Positions 9,063 to 19,121 of a DNA stretch of 64,000 bases are shown in pieces. Numbering within the stretch: position 1 is the first letter of the stretch; every line of letters starts with the position of its first letter. Source of the stretch: Ignavibacteria bacterium RIFOXYC2_FULL_35_21 (GTDB lineage: Bacteria > Bacteroidota > Ignavibacteria > Kapaibacteriales > UBA2268); contig MHAY01000071.1 in assembly GCA_001804705.1 (NCBI GenBank), positions 46,857 through 110,856 of the forward strand. Reading direction: 5' to 3'. A program made the position numbers and the translations under genes. The notes beneath the pieces are model-generated. The model ran no database searches. It saw only the letters and a list, made by a program, of their open reading frames with translations, and was not told where the DNA came from.

Positions 9063-10282
9063 TAGTGAGCGCTATCCATTACTTCATACATAATTTTATC
9101 TAAAGCTTCAAAAACAGATTCCCATGAATGAGTCTCAACTATCAATTTTCTTGCATTCTCAGAAATCACTTTTGTATAATTATCATCCTTCAACAATCTT
9201 ATTGTATAATATGATAATTCTTCGTTTGAAATTCCAATAAGTACATCTTTGCCGTGTGTTGCCGGAATTCCCTGAATGCCTGTTATTGTGGTAACCACAG
9301 GGCAGCCGCAAGCCATCGCTTCAATAAGCTTATTTTGAATACCTGAACCTCCTGAGTGAGGATGTAAAAAAACTCTTGCATTTTGTAAGTATGGAACCAT
9401 ATCGGGTACATTCGGATATATTTTGATTGAATCAGATGCGAGAGATTGAATTTCGCTTGAAGGATTCGCTCCGACAATGTTCAGCCTGCAATCAGGAATT
9501 TCTGATTTTACCTTTGGTAAAATATTATTCACAATATCTCTAATCATAAGTACATTTGCCCATATATCGAGCTTACCTGCAAAAAGAATATTCTTGCGAT
9601 TGGCGAATCGCTTAGGCATTCTGAATTTATTTATATCAGTTCCATTCGTAAGCAATCTGTATTTTGGTTTCGGATTTTGAACTTGAATTGATGAAATATC
9701 CTGTTCGGTTACAAGAGTTGTTATATCAAAATAATTCACTATTTCAGGTTCGTATTTGACAAGCCGCTTGTATTCCCACCATCGTGTTAATTTCTGGATT
9801 ATATTTTTTGTGCTTTGGTATGACCTTTTCTGATAAACAACCCTGCAATCCTCAGCCATCAGGATTTTATTAATCTTATAATTCTTAAGATATTCTGCTG
9901 TCCTCATGAAAAAAGCAAAAGTCATATCGAATTGTTTTTCTTTAATTAAATCATCAACTACTCTTTTAAATTCAGGTTGTGTGTAATATCCGATTTCAAG
10001 CGGGAATCTAAAGAATGTTTTAAACAAATGCCTGATAGAAGCCATAGCCGGACTCAATGGAATAACATGTAGTTTAAGTCCGAGCTTTTTCATTTCATTT
10101 ACATATTCATCAGGTACATTTTTTCCTTGATAAAAAGAAACAAGCGTCACATCATTATTTTTTGCAAGGTAAGATAAAATATTATAAGGTTTCAGCCTGT
10201 CACCGCCAATCACAGGAAATGGCAGTCTTGCTGTCAGGAAAAGAATTTTCAGTTTCTTATTATTTATGTTTTCGTGAACCAT
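9062..10282 (-). CDS. GT-B glycosyltransferase (GT4-like)
   Basis: The protein has 406 residues with two Rossmann-like halves. The N-terminal half begins KILFLTARLPFPVIGGDRLKPYNIL, a donor/acceptor arrangement common in bacterial GT4 enzymes. The C-terminal nucleotide-sugar-binding half has NILFAGKLDIWANV, then FLHPHSGGSGIQNKLIEAMACGCPVVTT with the E-x7-E-like sugar-nucleotide motif. It is predicted cytoplasmic or peripheral and builds LPS or another glycan. Stop-start overlap with the downstream HAD phosphatase, and a 2-bp gap from the upstream aminotransferase, suggest a three-gene unit. Confidence 0.88.
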   Translation of the reverse strand: MVHENINNKKLKILFLTARLPFPVIGGDRLKPYNILSYLAKNNDVTLVSFYQGKNVPDEYVNEMKKLGLKLHVIPLSPAMASIRHLFKTFFRFPLEIGYYTQPEFKRVVDDLIKEKQFDMTFAFFMRTAEYLKNYKINKILMAEDCRVVYQKRSYQSTKNIIQKLTRWWEYKRLVKYEPEIVNYFDITTLVTEQDISSIQVQNPKPKYRLLTNGTDINKFRMPKRFANRKNILFAGKLDIWANVLMIRDIVNNILPKVKSEIPDCRLNIVGANPSSEIQSLASDSIKIYPNVPDMVPYLQNARVFLHPHSGGSGIQNKLIEAMACGCPVVTTITGIQGIPATHGKDVLIGISNEELSYYTIRLLKDDNYTKVISENARKLIVETHSWESVFEALDKIMYEVMDSAH

Positions 10283-10284
10283 TA

Positions 10285-11448
10285 TTATTTAATCTTCGAT
10301 ATAAAATCTTTCAGAGCCGATACCAGCCTTTTATAATCATCAATCTCATTATAAACCTGGGCTGAAATTCTGAAAAACACTTTATTATTTAATGTATGGA
10401 ATGGCAGTTCAATCCTATATTCCTTCATAAAATGATTTCTCAGTTCCATAGTTGTTTTCTCATCAATAGTTATTTTTATCGGTAGTTCGATTGATGACAT
10501 AAATCCCAGCATATCATATTTAGCATGTTCAGTCACATTAAGCTCTCTGCATATTAAATCTGTCGCATCACATATAAGTTTGTGATTATATTCTCTCAAT
10601 TTTTCAAAACCTAATGAATTGTAAAAATCAATCGCAGGGGATAAAGAAAACCATGGTGAAGGGTTTTTAGTGCCTGTCCATGCAAATTCTTCCTGGAAAC
10701 CATTCCCATGAAACAGAGAAATAGCAAGTGGATTTATTCTGTTTTGCCACTCTTTTGAAACCCACAATAATGCACATCCTTTAGGAGTGAACATCCATTT
10801 ATGACAATTACCTGTATAAAAATCTGCACCAAGTGATTCAAGATTCAACTCTAACATACCCGGTGCATGAGCCCCATCAATTATTGTTATTATTCCTTTT
10901 GACTTACAAATCCTGATTATTCCTTCTATTGGAAAAATTAGAGCAGTAGGCGATGCAATATGGTCAAGAATAATAATTTTTGTTTTTGAGTTTATTTGTT
11001 GAGTGATTATCTCAACGATTTTATCATTATCAATAACAGGAAAAGGAATATCAAACTCGATTGCTTTCGCACCGGTTCTCTCTGCAATGAACTTCATTGT
11101 ATTTCTGATACCGGGATAAACATGATTTGGAGTGATAATTTCATCACCCGGCTTTAGCTCTTTTTCCAATGACCTGAGAATTGTGTTAATGCCTGTTGTT
11201 GCATTTTCTACTAACACTAAATTTTCTTCATTAGCATTTACAAATTTTGCAAGCCTGCTTATAGATTCTTTGAGTAAGACAGGAAATTCGTCTGCAAAAA
11301 ATGAAAGAGGTTCTCTTTCGAGTCTTCTTTCAATTTCTTCTTTTGCCTGTAAAACCTTTAGTGGAGTAGCTCCGAATGAACCGTGATTCAGGAATGTAAC
11401 CTCGTCATCCAGCAACCATTCATTCTTTATTTTATATCCAAATTCCAT
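10285..11448 (-). CDS. Class V PLP-dependent aminotransferase-fold protein, isopenicillin-N-epimerase-like
   Basis: This 387-residue protein has the class V fold: N-terminal FLNHGSFGATP, the cofactor region NATTGINTIL, DGAHAPG with the PLP-pairing Asp, and the lysine that binds PLP in GNCHKWMFTPKG. This sequence type is annotated in genomes as isopenicillin N epimerase-like, though real substrates are mostly unknown and may be cysteine/cystine derivatives. Neighbouring sugar genes do not settle the substrate. Upstream is a 210-bp repeat-rich gap that likely holds the promoter. Confidence 0.85.
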   Translation of the reverse strand: MEFGYKIKNEWLLDDEVTFLNHGSFGATPLKVLQAKEEIERRLEREPLSFFADEFPVLLKESISRLAKFVNANEENLVLVENATTGINTILRSLEKELKPGDEIITPNHVYPGIRNTMKFIAERTGAKAIEFDIPFPVIDNDKIVEIITQQINSKTKIIILDHIASPTALIFPIEGIIRICKSKGIITIIDGAHAPGMLELNLESLGADFYTGNCHKWMFTPKGCALLWVSKEWQNRINPLAISLFHGNGFQEEFAWTGTKNPSPWFSLSPAIDFYNSLGFEKLREYNHKLICDATDLICRELNVTEHAKYDMLGFMSSIELPIKITIDEKTTMELRNHFMKEYRIELPFHTLNNKVFFRISAQVYNEIDDYKRLVSALKDFISKIK

Positions 11449-11460
11449 TTTTCTTACTTT

Positions 11461-11640
11461 AATAATTCATAATTTACAATTTTTAATTTTCAATTTTCTA
11501 TCAATTTAAAATTTTCAATATCTAATCAAAACTCATATTATAACTTTTTGTATTTTTTATCTTGTATAAAATAATAATTCAATCTTTATAAATTTAAATT
11601 TTGAAAATTCAATGAAAATTGAAAATTTATCTTATATTTT
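11461..11640. repeat. AT-rich intergenic inverted repeat (AATTTTCAATTTT family), copy 1
   Basis: The left part is rich in TTTTTAATTTTCAATTTTC and the right part in GAAAATTCAATGAAAATTG, so the two ends are inverted copies that could fold into one long imperfect hairpin. A second element with the same words flanks 29860-30052. It occupies the gap between the aminotransferase and helicase genes. Confidence 0.65.
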
Positions 11641-11658
11641 ACACCTTAACATATGTAT

Positions 11659-13656
11659 TCAGTTCTCACTTTCTTCAAAATCCTGAAGCACAAACCTTTC
11701 TGCAAAGCCTTCATTAATTCCATCGAGAAACCTCGTTGGTTTCGATAGCACTATCCCTTGTTCCCTGTCATAAATATTAGTAGGATATGTCAGGTATAAA
11801 TAATCCTTCGCTCTTGTACATGCCACATAGAACAGTCTTCGTTCTTCTTCAATTGAATCAATCGAATCAGCCGCTTTAGATGAAGGGAATCTGCCATCCA
11901 AAATCCAAATCAGAAACACAGCTTTCCATTCTAATCCTTTTGCAGAATGAATTGTTGTCAGTGTAAGATATTCATCCTCTTTCGATTCTTCCTCGATATC
12001 AATCACCGATTCAATCGGCGGCTTGATTGCCATATCATTCAGAAATTCATTTGTTGATTTATATCTTTCAGCGATTGTAATGAACATTTCAATATCTTTC
12101 CATCGCTTCTGCCAGTCATCATATTTATTTTGTAGCAATGGCTTATAAAACTCTGCAATCAGATTTGCTCTTTCCCCGATATTAATTTTTCCTGTACTAA
12201 TTTCATTAATAAATATAAACATGCTATTTATTGAATCCCTTCCTTTCGGAATCCAGGTTAAGTCAGGTGATTTTGTAATATCAACACCTTTCTCAGCGAT
12301 TTGTTCGATTATTCTCGTTGATGTCCTTGGCCCGACTCCGTCCAGCAGGAGCAATGCTCTGTTCCAGCTTACGGCATCTCTCGGATTTGATAGTATCTTA
12401 AAAAATGAAGTCATATCTTTTATATGTGCAGTCTCGACAAATTTCATCCCGCCGAATTTTTTGTATGGTATATTTGCCTTGTTCAGTTCAATCTCAAGGT
12501 CGAATGATAAAAAGGCGGAACGGAAAAGGATAGCCATTTCTTCAAGAGGTATTTGTTGTTCTCTCAGTTCAAGAATTTCCTGGACAAGGAAGAGAGATTG
12601 CTGCCGCTCATTCTCTGAGGTAATAATTTTCGGTTTTTCAATTGCAGATTTTCTTGAAAATAGTTCCTTCTGATATTGAAAAGGAGCAGACTTTATTATT
12701 TCATTTGTCAAAGTTAATATTTCTTGAGTGCTTCTGTAATTCTCTTCTATCTTGTATATCTTGCAATCCTTGAAGGAAAAAGGAAAATCGATTATATTCT
12801 TAAATTCTGCTCCGCGGAATGAATAAATACTTTGTGCATCATCGCCGACAGCCATGACGTTTTCATTTGGTCCTGCCAGATGTTTCACAATTTCATGCTG
12901 AAGCTTGTTTGTATCCTGATACTCATCAACCATCAGGTATGTATATTTTCTGTTGATTTCCTTTTTTGTATCGTGAAATTCATTCAGCAGTTTGTATAAG
13001 TACAAGAGCAGGTCATCATAATCGAGAATGTTATATTTTAGTTTGTAACTTTTGTAAGCCTGAAAGATTTGATTGATGTTATCAAGTTCCTCAAAAAAGA
13101 ATGGAAAATCTTTCAGGATAACATCTTCTATATTCAGGCATCTGTTAACTGATAAATTGAAAATTTTAAGCAATGTCTCCTTCTTTGGAAATCTTTTCTT
13201 ACTCTTATCAAACCGCATTTGAGTACGAAGGAGATTGATTGTGTCTTCGCTGTCCCCCTGGTCTAAAACATTGAAATTACCATCCATTCCGAGAATTTTG
13301 GAATATCTCCTGAGAATGTTGAGAGAAAATGAGTGAAAAGTACCACCGGATACTCTTTCACATCTACCGTCGAGTAGGGTAGATGCTCGTCTCAGCATTT
13401 CTGCCGAGGCTTTTCTTGTGAATGTCAAAAGCAGAATTGAATCAGGTTGAACACCATCTTCAACCAATCTGGAAAGCCTGTAAACGAGAGTTCTGGTTTT
13501 GCCAGTCCCGGCTCCGGCAATAACGAGAGCGGCTCCGTTATTGTGCATGACGGCATCATATTGGGCAGGATTAAGTTCATTATTATATGCGATTTTATAG
13601 CCAATCCTTTTTCTTGGCTCGACATCTGTAACCCTTTTTAATTGTATTTTTTTCAA
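11659..13656 (-). CDS. UvrD/PcrA/Rep-family superfamily 1A DNA helicase
   Basis: This ATP-dependent 3'-5' helicase acts in repair or restart. It has 665 residues with the SF1A motifs: Q motif LNPAQYDAV, Walker A VIAGAGTGKTRTLVYR, motif Ia LTFTRKASAEM, Walker B YLMVDEYQDTN, motif III AVGDDAQSIYSFRGAE, motif IV YRSTQEIL, motif V LTTIHSAKGLEWKAVFL and motif VI EERRLFYVACTRAKDYL. The start is a TTG (13654-13656), since the next Met falls inside the helicase fold. It is slightly shorter than PcrA/UvrD (about 720), mainly at the C-terminus. It is transcribed alone. Confidence 0.93.
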   Translation of the reverse strand: MKKIQLKRVTDVEPRKRIGYKIAYNNELNPAQYDAVMHNNGAALVIAGAGTGKTRTLVYRLSRLVEDGVQPDSILLLTFTRKASAEMLRRASTLLDGRCERVSGGTFHSFSLNILRRYSKILGMDGNFNVLDQGDSEDTINLLRTQMRFDKSKKRFPKKETLLKIFNLSVNRCLNIEDVILKDFPFFFEELDNINQIFQAYKSYKLKYNILDYDDLLLYLYKLLNEFHDTKKEINRKYTYLMVDEYQDTNKLQHEIVKHLAGPNENVMAVGDDAQSIYSFRGAEFKNIIDFPFSFKDCKIYKIEENYRSTQEILTLTNEIIKSAPFQYQKELFSRKSAIEKPKIITSENERQQSLFLVQEILELREQQIPLEEMAILFRSAFLSFDLEIELNKANIPYKKFGGMKFVETAHIKDMTSFFKILSNPRDAVSWNRALLLLDGVGPRTSTRIIEQIAEKGVDITKSPDLTWIPKGRDSINSMFIFINEISTGKINIGERANLIAEFYKPLLQNKYDDWQKRWKDIEMFITIAERYKSTNEFLNDMAIKPPIESVIDIEEESKEDEYLTLTTIHSAKGLEWKAVFLIWILDGRFPSSKAADSIDSIEEERRLFYVACTRAKDYLYLTYPTNIYDREQGIVLSKPTRFLDGINEGFAERFVLQDFEESEN

Positions 13657-13802
13657 TCTTATTGGCTATAATAAAATAACAAATAGCAAAGTTAATTAAT
13701 TGCTTTGAGACAAATAAATCAAATAATAAATTTCCATTTTACTTTATAATTATTTATTTTAATAAAATAAGTTAGTATCTATTTAATTTTATGGGGTTTG
13801 TT

Positions 13803-14699
13803 ATGCTGAAAAAATTACCTTCTTTTGTTTTATTAATTATATTTACAGTTTCATTGTGTTTTTCTCAGAACTTTAAAGTTAGAGAAGGATTAACAACCGC
13901 AATAAATAGCTCAGGAATTTCTAATCCGGAATTATTAATGTGTGCAGCTATGAATGGAACAATTGCAGGCTCACCTATATCCTTGGAATTTAATATTAAC
14001 ATAGGAGTAGCTAATGCCTGGCTTTACTTTTTTAGGTCTGCTGATGACCACAATACAAAGAAGTCAGTAGCCGTTTCAAGACAAATGAATATTTTTATAC
14101 CTATCCCCCTTCCGAATAATCAGTATTTTGATAGTCTTGATAATGAATTCGATTTAGCTTTTAGTCTTAATGATGTACCTTGGATGGATAGCGATTCAAT
14201 AATTGTGTATCTAAGAAATTATCAGGTGTATTTAGATTTCATAAATAATCATTCAAATTCTTCTGTTAGTTATGTATATCTCATGAAACCAGACCACGAT
14301 CCTGGCAAGCCTGATAATACTTACTGGCTTATTATGATTAATGCAAGTGACACTTCTCTTGGATGTTTTGTAAATGCGTTAACCGGCGAGGTTATGTGTC
14401 AGGAAATACCAATTTCCTCAGTTGAAGAAAACGAAATAGGAAATTATGAGTTGAGCATTTATCCCAATCCCGCAAAGGATAATCTTTTTATCACTCTTCC
14501 TGATAGGCTCTCAACAATAAATAACGAATTGCAAATATTCGATTCTGAAGGGAAATTGATTTATAGTTTTGCAGTAAAACCTGTTGATGGTGTCAACTTA
14601 ATTTCAATACCTGTGAAACTATTCTCGGCAGGTCATTACTTTGTCAATATTACATCAGCAAAAGGAATATTATCCGGGAAATTTATCATAGAGAAGTAA
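13803..14699 (+). CDS. Secreted protein with type IX secretion C-terminal sorting domain
   Basis: I chose the ATG at 13803 over the ATG at 13791. It leaves a clean signal peptide (LKKLPSFVLLIIFTVSLCFSQ) and has GGGG six bases upstream. The middle is unrecognised, with GKPDNTYWLIMINASD and a Cys pair. The last 85 residues are a Por/T9SS A-type sorting domain: SIYPNPAKDNLFITLP, LQIFDSEGKLIYSF, GHYFVNITSAKGILSGKFIIEK. The protein is therefore predicted to cross the outer membrane and be surface-bound or released. Three further secreted or membrane proteins follow on the same strand. Confidence 0.82.
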   Translation: MLKKLPSFVLLIIFTVSLCFSQNFKVREGLTTAINSSGISNPELLMCAAMNGTIAGSPISLEFNINIGVANAWLYFFRSADDHNTKKSVAVSRQMNIFIPIPLPNNQYFDSLDNEFDLAFSLNDVPWMDSDSIIVYLRNYQVYLDFINNHSNSSVSYVYLMKPDHDPGKPDNTYWLIMINASDTSLGCFVNALTGEVMCQEIPISSVEENEIGNYELSIYPNPAKDNLFITLPDRLSTINNELQIFDSEGKLIYSFAVKPVDGVNLISIPVKLFSAGHYFVNITSAKGILSGKFIIEK

Positions 14700-14733
14700 G
14701 AAAAGTTATTATTAAAAAATTGTCAGGTATCTC

Positions 14734-15972
14734 GTGAAGAAGATTTTATTAGTTATATCATATTTTATTTTATTTTTATTAACAGCAACGTCTCTCTTAG
14801 CTGATAAATGCAAAGACTATCTTGCCTTTTCATCACCGGAGGAAATCACTACATTCGGGATTGATACTACCGGGCATTGGTTTGCCATCGCTTCTAATAT
14901 TTCAGGAAATTACCGGCTTGTAATTGACGGGAAAGAAACAGGTATTTTCAGGGATGTTAAAAAGATTGTTTTTTCAAATGATGGTACAAGATGGGCATGT
15001 TTTGCTAAAGATAATGTTCGATGGTATGTCATAACCAACGATACAACATTGGAAATTCCAACAAGTGACGTTGGAGAACTCGCTTACAGCCCCGATTCAA
15101 GGGCTTTGGTTTATTCTTACTTTGAAGGTGAGAATGAGGTAATTGTTTTACCAAACAGAAAAATAAATGTGATTAATAGAATAGGAAATTTTTACCCCGG
15201 TTTTGGTGGTAATACTATATCATTTCTGGGTATCAGGGGAGAGGATACTGTGATTAATATAAACGGAACCGAGTCCCAGCCTTTTGAAGCTATAATACCT
15301 ATGGGTTACTGGCAGGACGGCCAGATGGTCTATGCGGCTAAGAACGGCGGTGTTTGGGAAGTATATAAAAACTTTACTTCCATTTCCGAACCTTATCAGG
15401 AAATCACAGATGCGAAAATAAATATTTATGGGACTGTTGCAGCCATTCTCGCAAGGCAAATGAGCGGTAATTATATAAGTGTGATTTTTTCGGATGAATA
15501 TTATGACCCGTTGGTTAGCAAACCTTATGATTATGCCAATGCTCTTGTCTTGCATCCATCATTGCCTATGGCAGCTTTCAGAGCTACCATAAATACAAAT
15601 AACTTTATAGTTTTAAGCAATACTGATTTTTATGGCGGGCAGACAGCCGGCTATCCTTTTTTTAGTTATGATGGCTCCGAACTGTATTTCTTCGGATGCG
15701 ATATTGATTGTTTTGCCAATATTAACGGGAAGAAGTATCCGATCAATTCACAGATTGACCTCCTGTCAATTTATGCTATGAAGCCCGAAAGCAGGAGTAT
15801 TGCATATGCTACAAGCACCTCGTTGGTAGTCAGAGATTTGGAAAAGGATATGCTTTACTCAGGTATGATGGTTGACCAGGTATCAGCTCCAATATACAAT
15901 TGGCGTAATAAACGATATGAAGCCTTAGGAAAAATTAATCAAAGGCTTTATTTATTGACTTGTGAGTGGTGA
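14734..15972 (+). CDS. Exported protein with WD40/PD40-like beta-propeller repeats
   Basis: The GTG start precedes a signal peptide (KKILLVISYFILFLLTATSLLA). The 412-residue product shows repeated blocks of about 40-50 residues of the type SNDGTRWACFAKDN, SPDSRALVYSYFEG and SYDGSELYFFG, resembling Tol-B/PD40-like propeller blades. Such folds usually mediate binding. No catalytic motif is visible and no sorting domain is seen at the C-terminus. It lies 34 bp after the T9SS cargo gene and 41 bp before a lipoprotein gene. Confidence 0.65.
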   Translation: MKKILLVISYFILFLLTATSLLADKCKDYLAFSSPEEITTFGIDTTGHWFAIASNISGNYRLVIDGKETGIFRDVKKIVFSNDGTRWACFAKDNVRWYVITNDTTLEIPTSDVGELAYSPDSRALVYSYFEGENEVIVLPNRKINVINRIGNFYPGFGGNTISFLGIRGEDTVININGTESQPFEAIIPMGYWQDGQMVYAAKNGGVWEVYKNFTSISEPYQEITDAKINIYGTVAAILARQMSGNYISVIFSDEYYDPLVSKPYDYANALVLHPSLPMAAFRATINTNNFIVLSNTDFYGGQTAGYPFFSYDGSELYFFGCDIDCFANINGKKYPINSQIDLLSIYAMKPESRSIAYATSTSLVVRDLEKDMLYSGMMVDQVSAPIYNWRNKRYEALGKINQRLYLLTCEW

Positions 15973-16013
15973 AATATTTCATACATTTTTTCTATTAATT
16001 AAGGAGATGAAAA

Positions 16014-16727
16014 ATGAAAATCTTGTTATTTATTTTTGTTATAGCATTCTTTGTGTTTTTAACTGGATGCTCAGAGACAACTGATTCGGGGAATTATGCA
16101 ATAGTGAACATCCGCTCGGAAATGACACAAGGTACTGTTAGTCTGGCGGAATTATTAAACAAAGGAATTTCAATTCAAAAATCAGAAGTTGATTCTATAA
16201 GAATTAAAAGAGTAAGGATTTTGTTATCACGTATCAATTTCCATCTTGAATCAGAGAACGACAGCCTTGATAAAGAATTTAAAGCTGGTCCATCCCTTTT
16301 TGTCGGTGATTCTACCGAAACATATTTTGAATTAGCTAATAGCGTGTTAACTGCCGGAGTTTATGAAAAAATTAAGTTTGAAATCCATAGGTTCAGCACA
16401 AGTGATTTACCTCAATATGTTAAGGATACAATATTCAAAGATTTTGCTACAAGTGATAGATTTTCAGTCATTATTGAAGGTGTAGCTTACAAAAACGGAA
16501 CTGCTTATGATTTTAATTATAATGGTACACCGACTGCAAATCTGTCCTTGAAATTTGAACCTTCTATTGTTCTTCAGGAAAATGTTACAACAAACATTTA
16601 TCTTCAGGTCAGTCCTGTTGACTTGTTGAAAAGCGGGACTTCAGTGCTTGACCCGCGTGATTCAAGCAACGTGAATGACATTGATAATTTAATCAAAGCG
16701 GCAATAAAAGCTGTAAAAAAGCAATAA
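16014..16727 (+). CDS. Lipoprotein, possibly DUF4382-like
   Basis: An AAGGAGAT ribosome site lies five bases upstream of the ATG. The 237-residue product has a lipoprotein signal ending in the lipobox LTGC (Cys about 19). The mature part resembles the all-beta DUF4382-type domain (VDSIRIKRVRILLSRINFHLES, AGVYEKIKFEIHRF, LSLKFEPSIVLQENVTTNIYLQVSPVDLL), in which a short peptide hormone-like or structural protein is anchored in the envelope. That family assignment is by overall pattern only. It ends 18 bp before the next membrane-protein gene. Confidence 0.65.
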   Translation: MKILLFIFVIAFFVFLTGCSETTDSGNYAIVNIRSEMTQGTVSLAELLNKGISIQKSEVDSIRIKRVRILLSRINFHLESENDSLDKEFKAGPSLFVGDSTETYFELANSVLTAGVYEKIKFEIHRFSTSDLPQYVKDTIFKDFATSDRFSVIIEGVAYKNGTAYDFNYNGTPTANLSLKFEPSIVLQENVTTNIYLQVSPVDLLKSGTSVLDPRDSSNVNDIDNLIKAAIKAVKKQ

Positions 16728-16745
16728 ATTTATAAAAGAATTATC

Positions 16746-17498
16746 ATGGGTAGTCATTCTAATCAATTGGCAAGTTATCTTATAGCATGGATAATAATAA
16801 CTTTTATTGGTGTTATATTATTTTTGCTTCCGGTTGTTTATGATGTTCAAGCTGCATTTACAGGGTTCGCTCTCTTTGGCATTGGTGTCTTATTTGCAGG
16901 AACAGGCTTTGGAATGACGATTAATTATTCCGTGAGAATCCTGAAACAAAAGTTTAGCGAACCAAAAGCTTTACCAATTGTCGAATGGATATTATCGGAT
17001 GAGGAGTGGAAACAATACTGCATTCAAAGACTAAAATATAACTTAAAATCATACTTAAATTTATATTATCTTGTTATAGCTTCTGGTTTAATTATTTATG
17101 TGGTATTATTATTTGTTTTGGAAGAACAAACGACAATAATTGACATTTTGTTATATGATTTCATTCTTATTATTCTTTCTGTTATTATTTTCACGTTTTT
17201 CAATTATTTGTCTTATATTTTGGGTAGTGGAGAAGTCAAGATTTACAACTCATCCGTTATGCTTAGCGGTGTTTTATATAATTGGGGAATCCCACAAGGG
17301 AAATTGATTAATGTTGAGCTTGTTGAGGATAATCCTACAATAATCAGTTTTGAATACTCTACCCCATACAGAAGAATGAGCCCGTTGTTAGCAAATGTGA
17401 AAAGAAATTTTGTAAGAGTGCCTGTTCCTTTATTCGAAATGAGCAGGGCTACTTATATTGTCAATGAATTTCAAAAGCGAATAAATAATACAGTATAA
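16746..17498 (+). CDS. Membrane protein of unknown function with four predicted helices
   Basis: This 250-residue protein shows two N-terminal hydrophobic helices (about 12-32 and 37-62), two more in the centre (about 112-128 and 134-158) and a C-terminal soluble part of about 90 residues with VKIYNSSVMLSGVLYNWG. I recognise no family. It follows the lipoprotein gene closely on the same strand, so the two are probably co-expressed. Confidence 0.65.
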   Translation: MGSHSNQLASYLIAWIIITFIGVILFLLPVVYDVQAAFTGFALFGIGVLFAGTGFGMTINYSVRILKQKFSEPKALPIVEWILSDEEWKQYCIQRLKYNLKSYLNLYYLVIASGLIIYVVLLFVLEEQTTIIDILLYDFILIILSVIIFTFFNYLSYILGSGEVKIYNSSVMLSGVLYNWGIPQGKLINVELVEDNPTIISFEYSTPYRRMSPLLANVKRNFVRVPVPLFEMSRATYIVNEFQKRINNTV

Positions 17499-17593
17499 GT
17501 TTAAAAAACAAGAAAATTCTTTATCCTGAATTTATTTAACTTGTGATTTCTATTGTATGATTTATCCCTAAAAGGTTATAATAAAAAATGATA

Positions 17594-18796
17594 TTATTGT
17601 GATAAAAATGACTTATAAAATCTAATCAAATTATCTATAATTATATCATTGTTAAATCTCTCCTGGGCGAATTTTCTGGCATTATTAGATATATTTTTAC
17701 ATAAATCAGGTTCTCTCAGGCATCTACTTATAGAATCAGCAAACGTTAGGGGTGTATCAGCAATCATTATATTTTCTGAATGTACTGCTTCAATCCCTTC
17801 GACTCCCACACTTGTTGTGATTATTAACTTCCCGAGAGCCAAGGCTTCTATTATTTTGACTCTTGTTCCGCTTGCATATCTCAGAGGTACGAGCATTATT
17901 TCCTTTGAACTGATATAATCGTAAGCATCCTCAACTTCACCCAGCACAATTACATTAGGATAATCGAGCTTTGCTGCTATTTTTTCATAGTGCCTTCCTG
18001 CAATATAGAATTTTACATTGGGAAATCTTTCATGTACAATGTGCCAGACATCATTCAGAAACCATAGTAAACCGTCAACATTGGGCATCCAATCCAATAT
18101 TCCGATAAAAAACAAGGTTTGTGGTTCAGGTTCAGGAAATTTACGGTTAAGAAAATTGAAGTCAATACCGATTGGAACCGTATCAATAGGGAGTTTGCAG
18201 CCCATTTCAATCAGGTATTTCTTATCAATGTCAGATATTGCGGCTATCCCGTCAAATTGATTGATAATCTTCCCTTCATATTTTCTTAGTCTTTCGGACA
18301 ATAGTTTTAAATACCATTTTCTTATTGGATTCTTTTCTTGTGTGGTTCTTCTGTCCCAGATTAGATTTTCTACATTATGGGCTCTTAATATTGCTTTTGC
18401 TTTTGAATATTTTCTGACTGTTTCAAGATATGGAGTTGTAAATAAAGAATCAAACTGCACAATGTCAAAGTTCTCATTACTCAGCAATTCGAAGAGTTCT
18501 TCCTTGAAGTTTTTCGAAATGAATCTCACAACATTATATGATTTATTTGAAAAGATATTTAAAAAAGCAGGCACAGGCCTAACAAAAGTATCAATATCAA
18601 CCAAGATTGGTTTAAATTCATTAATATAATCCTGCGGCAGGTCATCATAGTTGACATGATGCTGCAAAGTGTTCAAGGACATAATTCGCACTTCATGACC
18701 TGCTTTGTCCAAACCTTTAGATATGGCATTAACAGCAATACTGTACCCATCTTTATGTGGGTAAGGAACCCTCGAACATAATTGTAGTATTTTCAT
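17594..18796 (-). CDS. GT-B glycosyltransferase (GT4/GT1-like)
   Basis: This 400-residue two-domain enzyme begins MKILQLCSRVPYPHKDGYSIAVNAI and contains the usual middle hinge and C-terminal half: TLFFIGILDWMPNVDGLLWF, VLGEVEDAYDYISSKEIMLVPLRYASGTRVKIIEALALGKLIITTSVGVEGIEA. The last block carries the nucleotide-sugar-binding acidic residues. It resembles the 9062 enzyme in plan but is not a close copy. A surface polysaccharide or protein-glycosylation role is likely, since a sugar-type methyltransferase gene follows about 330 bp away. Confidence 0.87.
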   Translation of the reverse strand: MKILQLCSRVPYPHKDGYSIAVNAISKGLDKAGHEVRIMSLNTLQHHVNYDDLPQDYINEFKPILVDIDTFVRPVPAFLNIFSNKSYNVVRFISKNFKEELFELLSNENFDIVQFDSLFTTPYLETVRKYSKAKAILRAHNVENLIWDRRTTQEKNPIRKWYLKLLSERLRKYEGKIINQFDGIAAISDIDKKYLIEMGCKLPIDTVPIGIDFNFLNRKFPEPEPQTLFFIGILDWMPNVDGLLWFLNDVWHIVHERFPNVKFYIAGRHYEKIAAKLDYPNVIVLGEVEDAYDYISSKEIMLVPLRYASGTRVKIIEALALGKLIITTSVGVEGIEAVHSENIMIADTPLTFADSISRCLREPDLCKNISNNARKFAQERFNNDIIIDNLIRFYKSFLSQ

Positions 18797-19121
18797 TATT
18801 ACCGTTTCAGCTTCATTCTTTGATAATCAATTTGTATAATCCAAAAACGAAAAATAATGAAAATATTCCAGATGAGGTAATTTTGATTTTTAATTTTTAA
18901 TTTAACATTTATTAAATGGATCATCTGAAGGGAAATAATTTCCAAATCATTATTCTTTACATTCTTCAATAAACAGATATTAATATTAGCGTATAAGCTG
19001 ATTATCATCTTTTGTTGTACAGAACTATTAATAAACTATTATATCTTATACAAATAATTTATACCAAAAGCCGTTTATTAAATTAATACTATCTTACACT
19101 TATTTAATTCTAATTGTTAAA
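18797..19121. other. Intergenic region between divergent genes, no credible gene
   Basis: This 325-bp AT-rich stretch separates the divergent glycosyltransferase and methyltransferase genes. It contains a short TTTTTAATTTTTAATTTAAC word related to the AT-rich intergenic repeats elsewhere. A 69-codon minus-strand frame here (18799-19008) has a composition typical of random AT-rich sequence and I do not accept it as a gene. Confidence 0.5.

Noticed and set aside
18799..19008. 69-codon minus-strand frame upstream of a glycosyltransferase
   Set aside because: Ile/Asn/Lys/Leu-rich composition typical of random AT-rich DNA, no start site, no recognisable motif.
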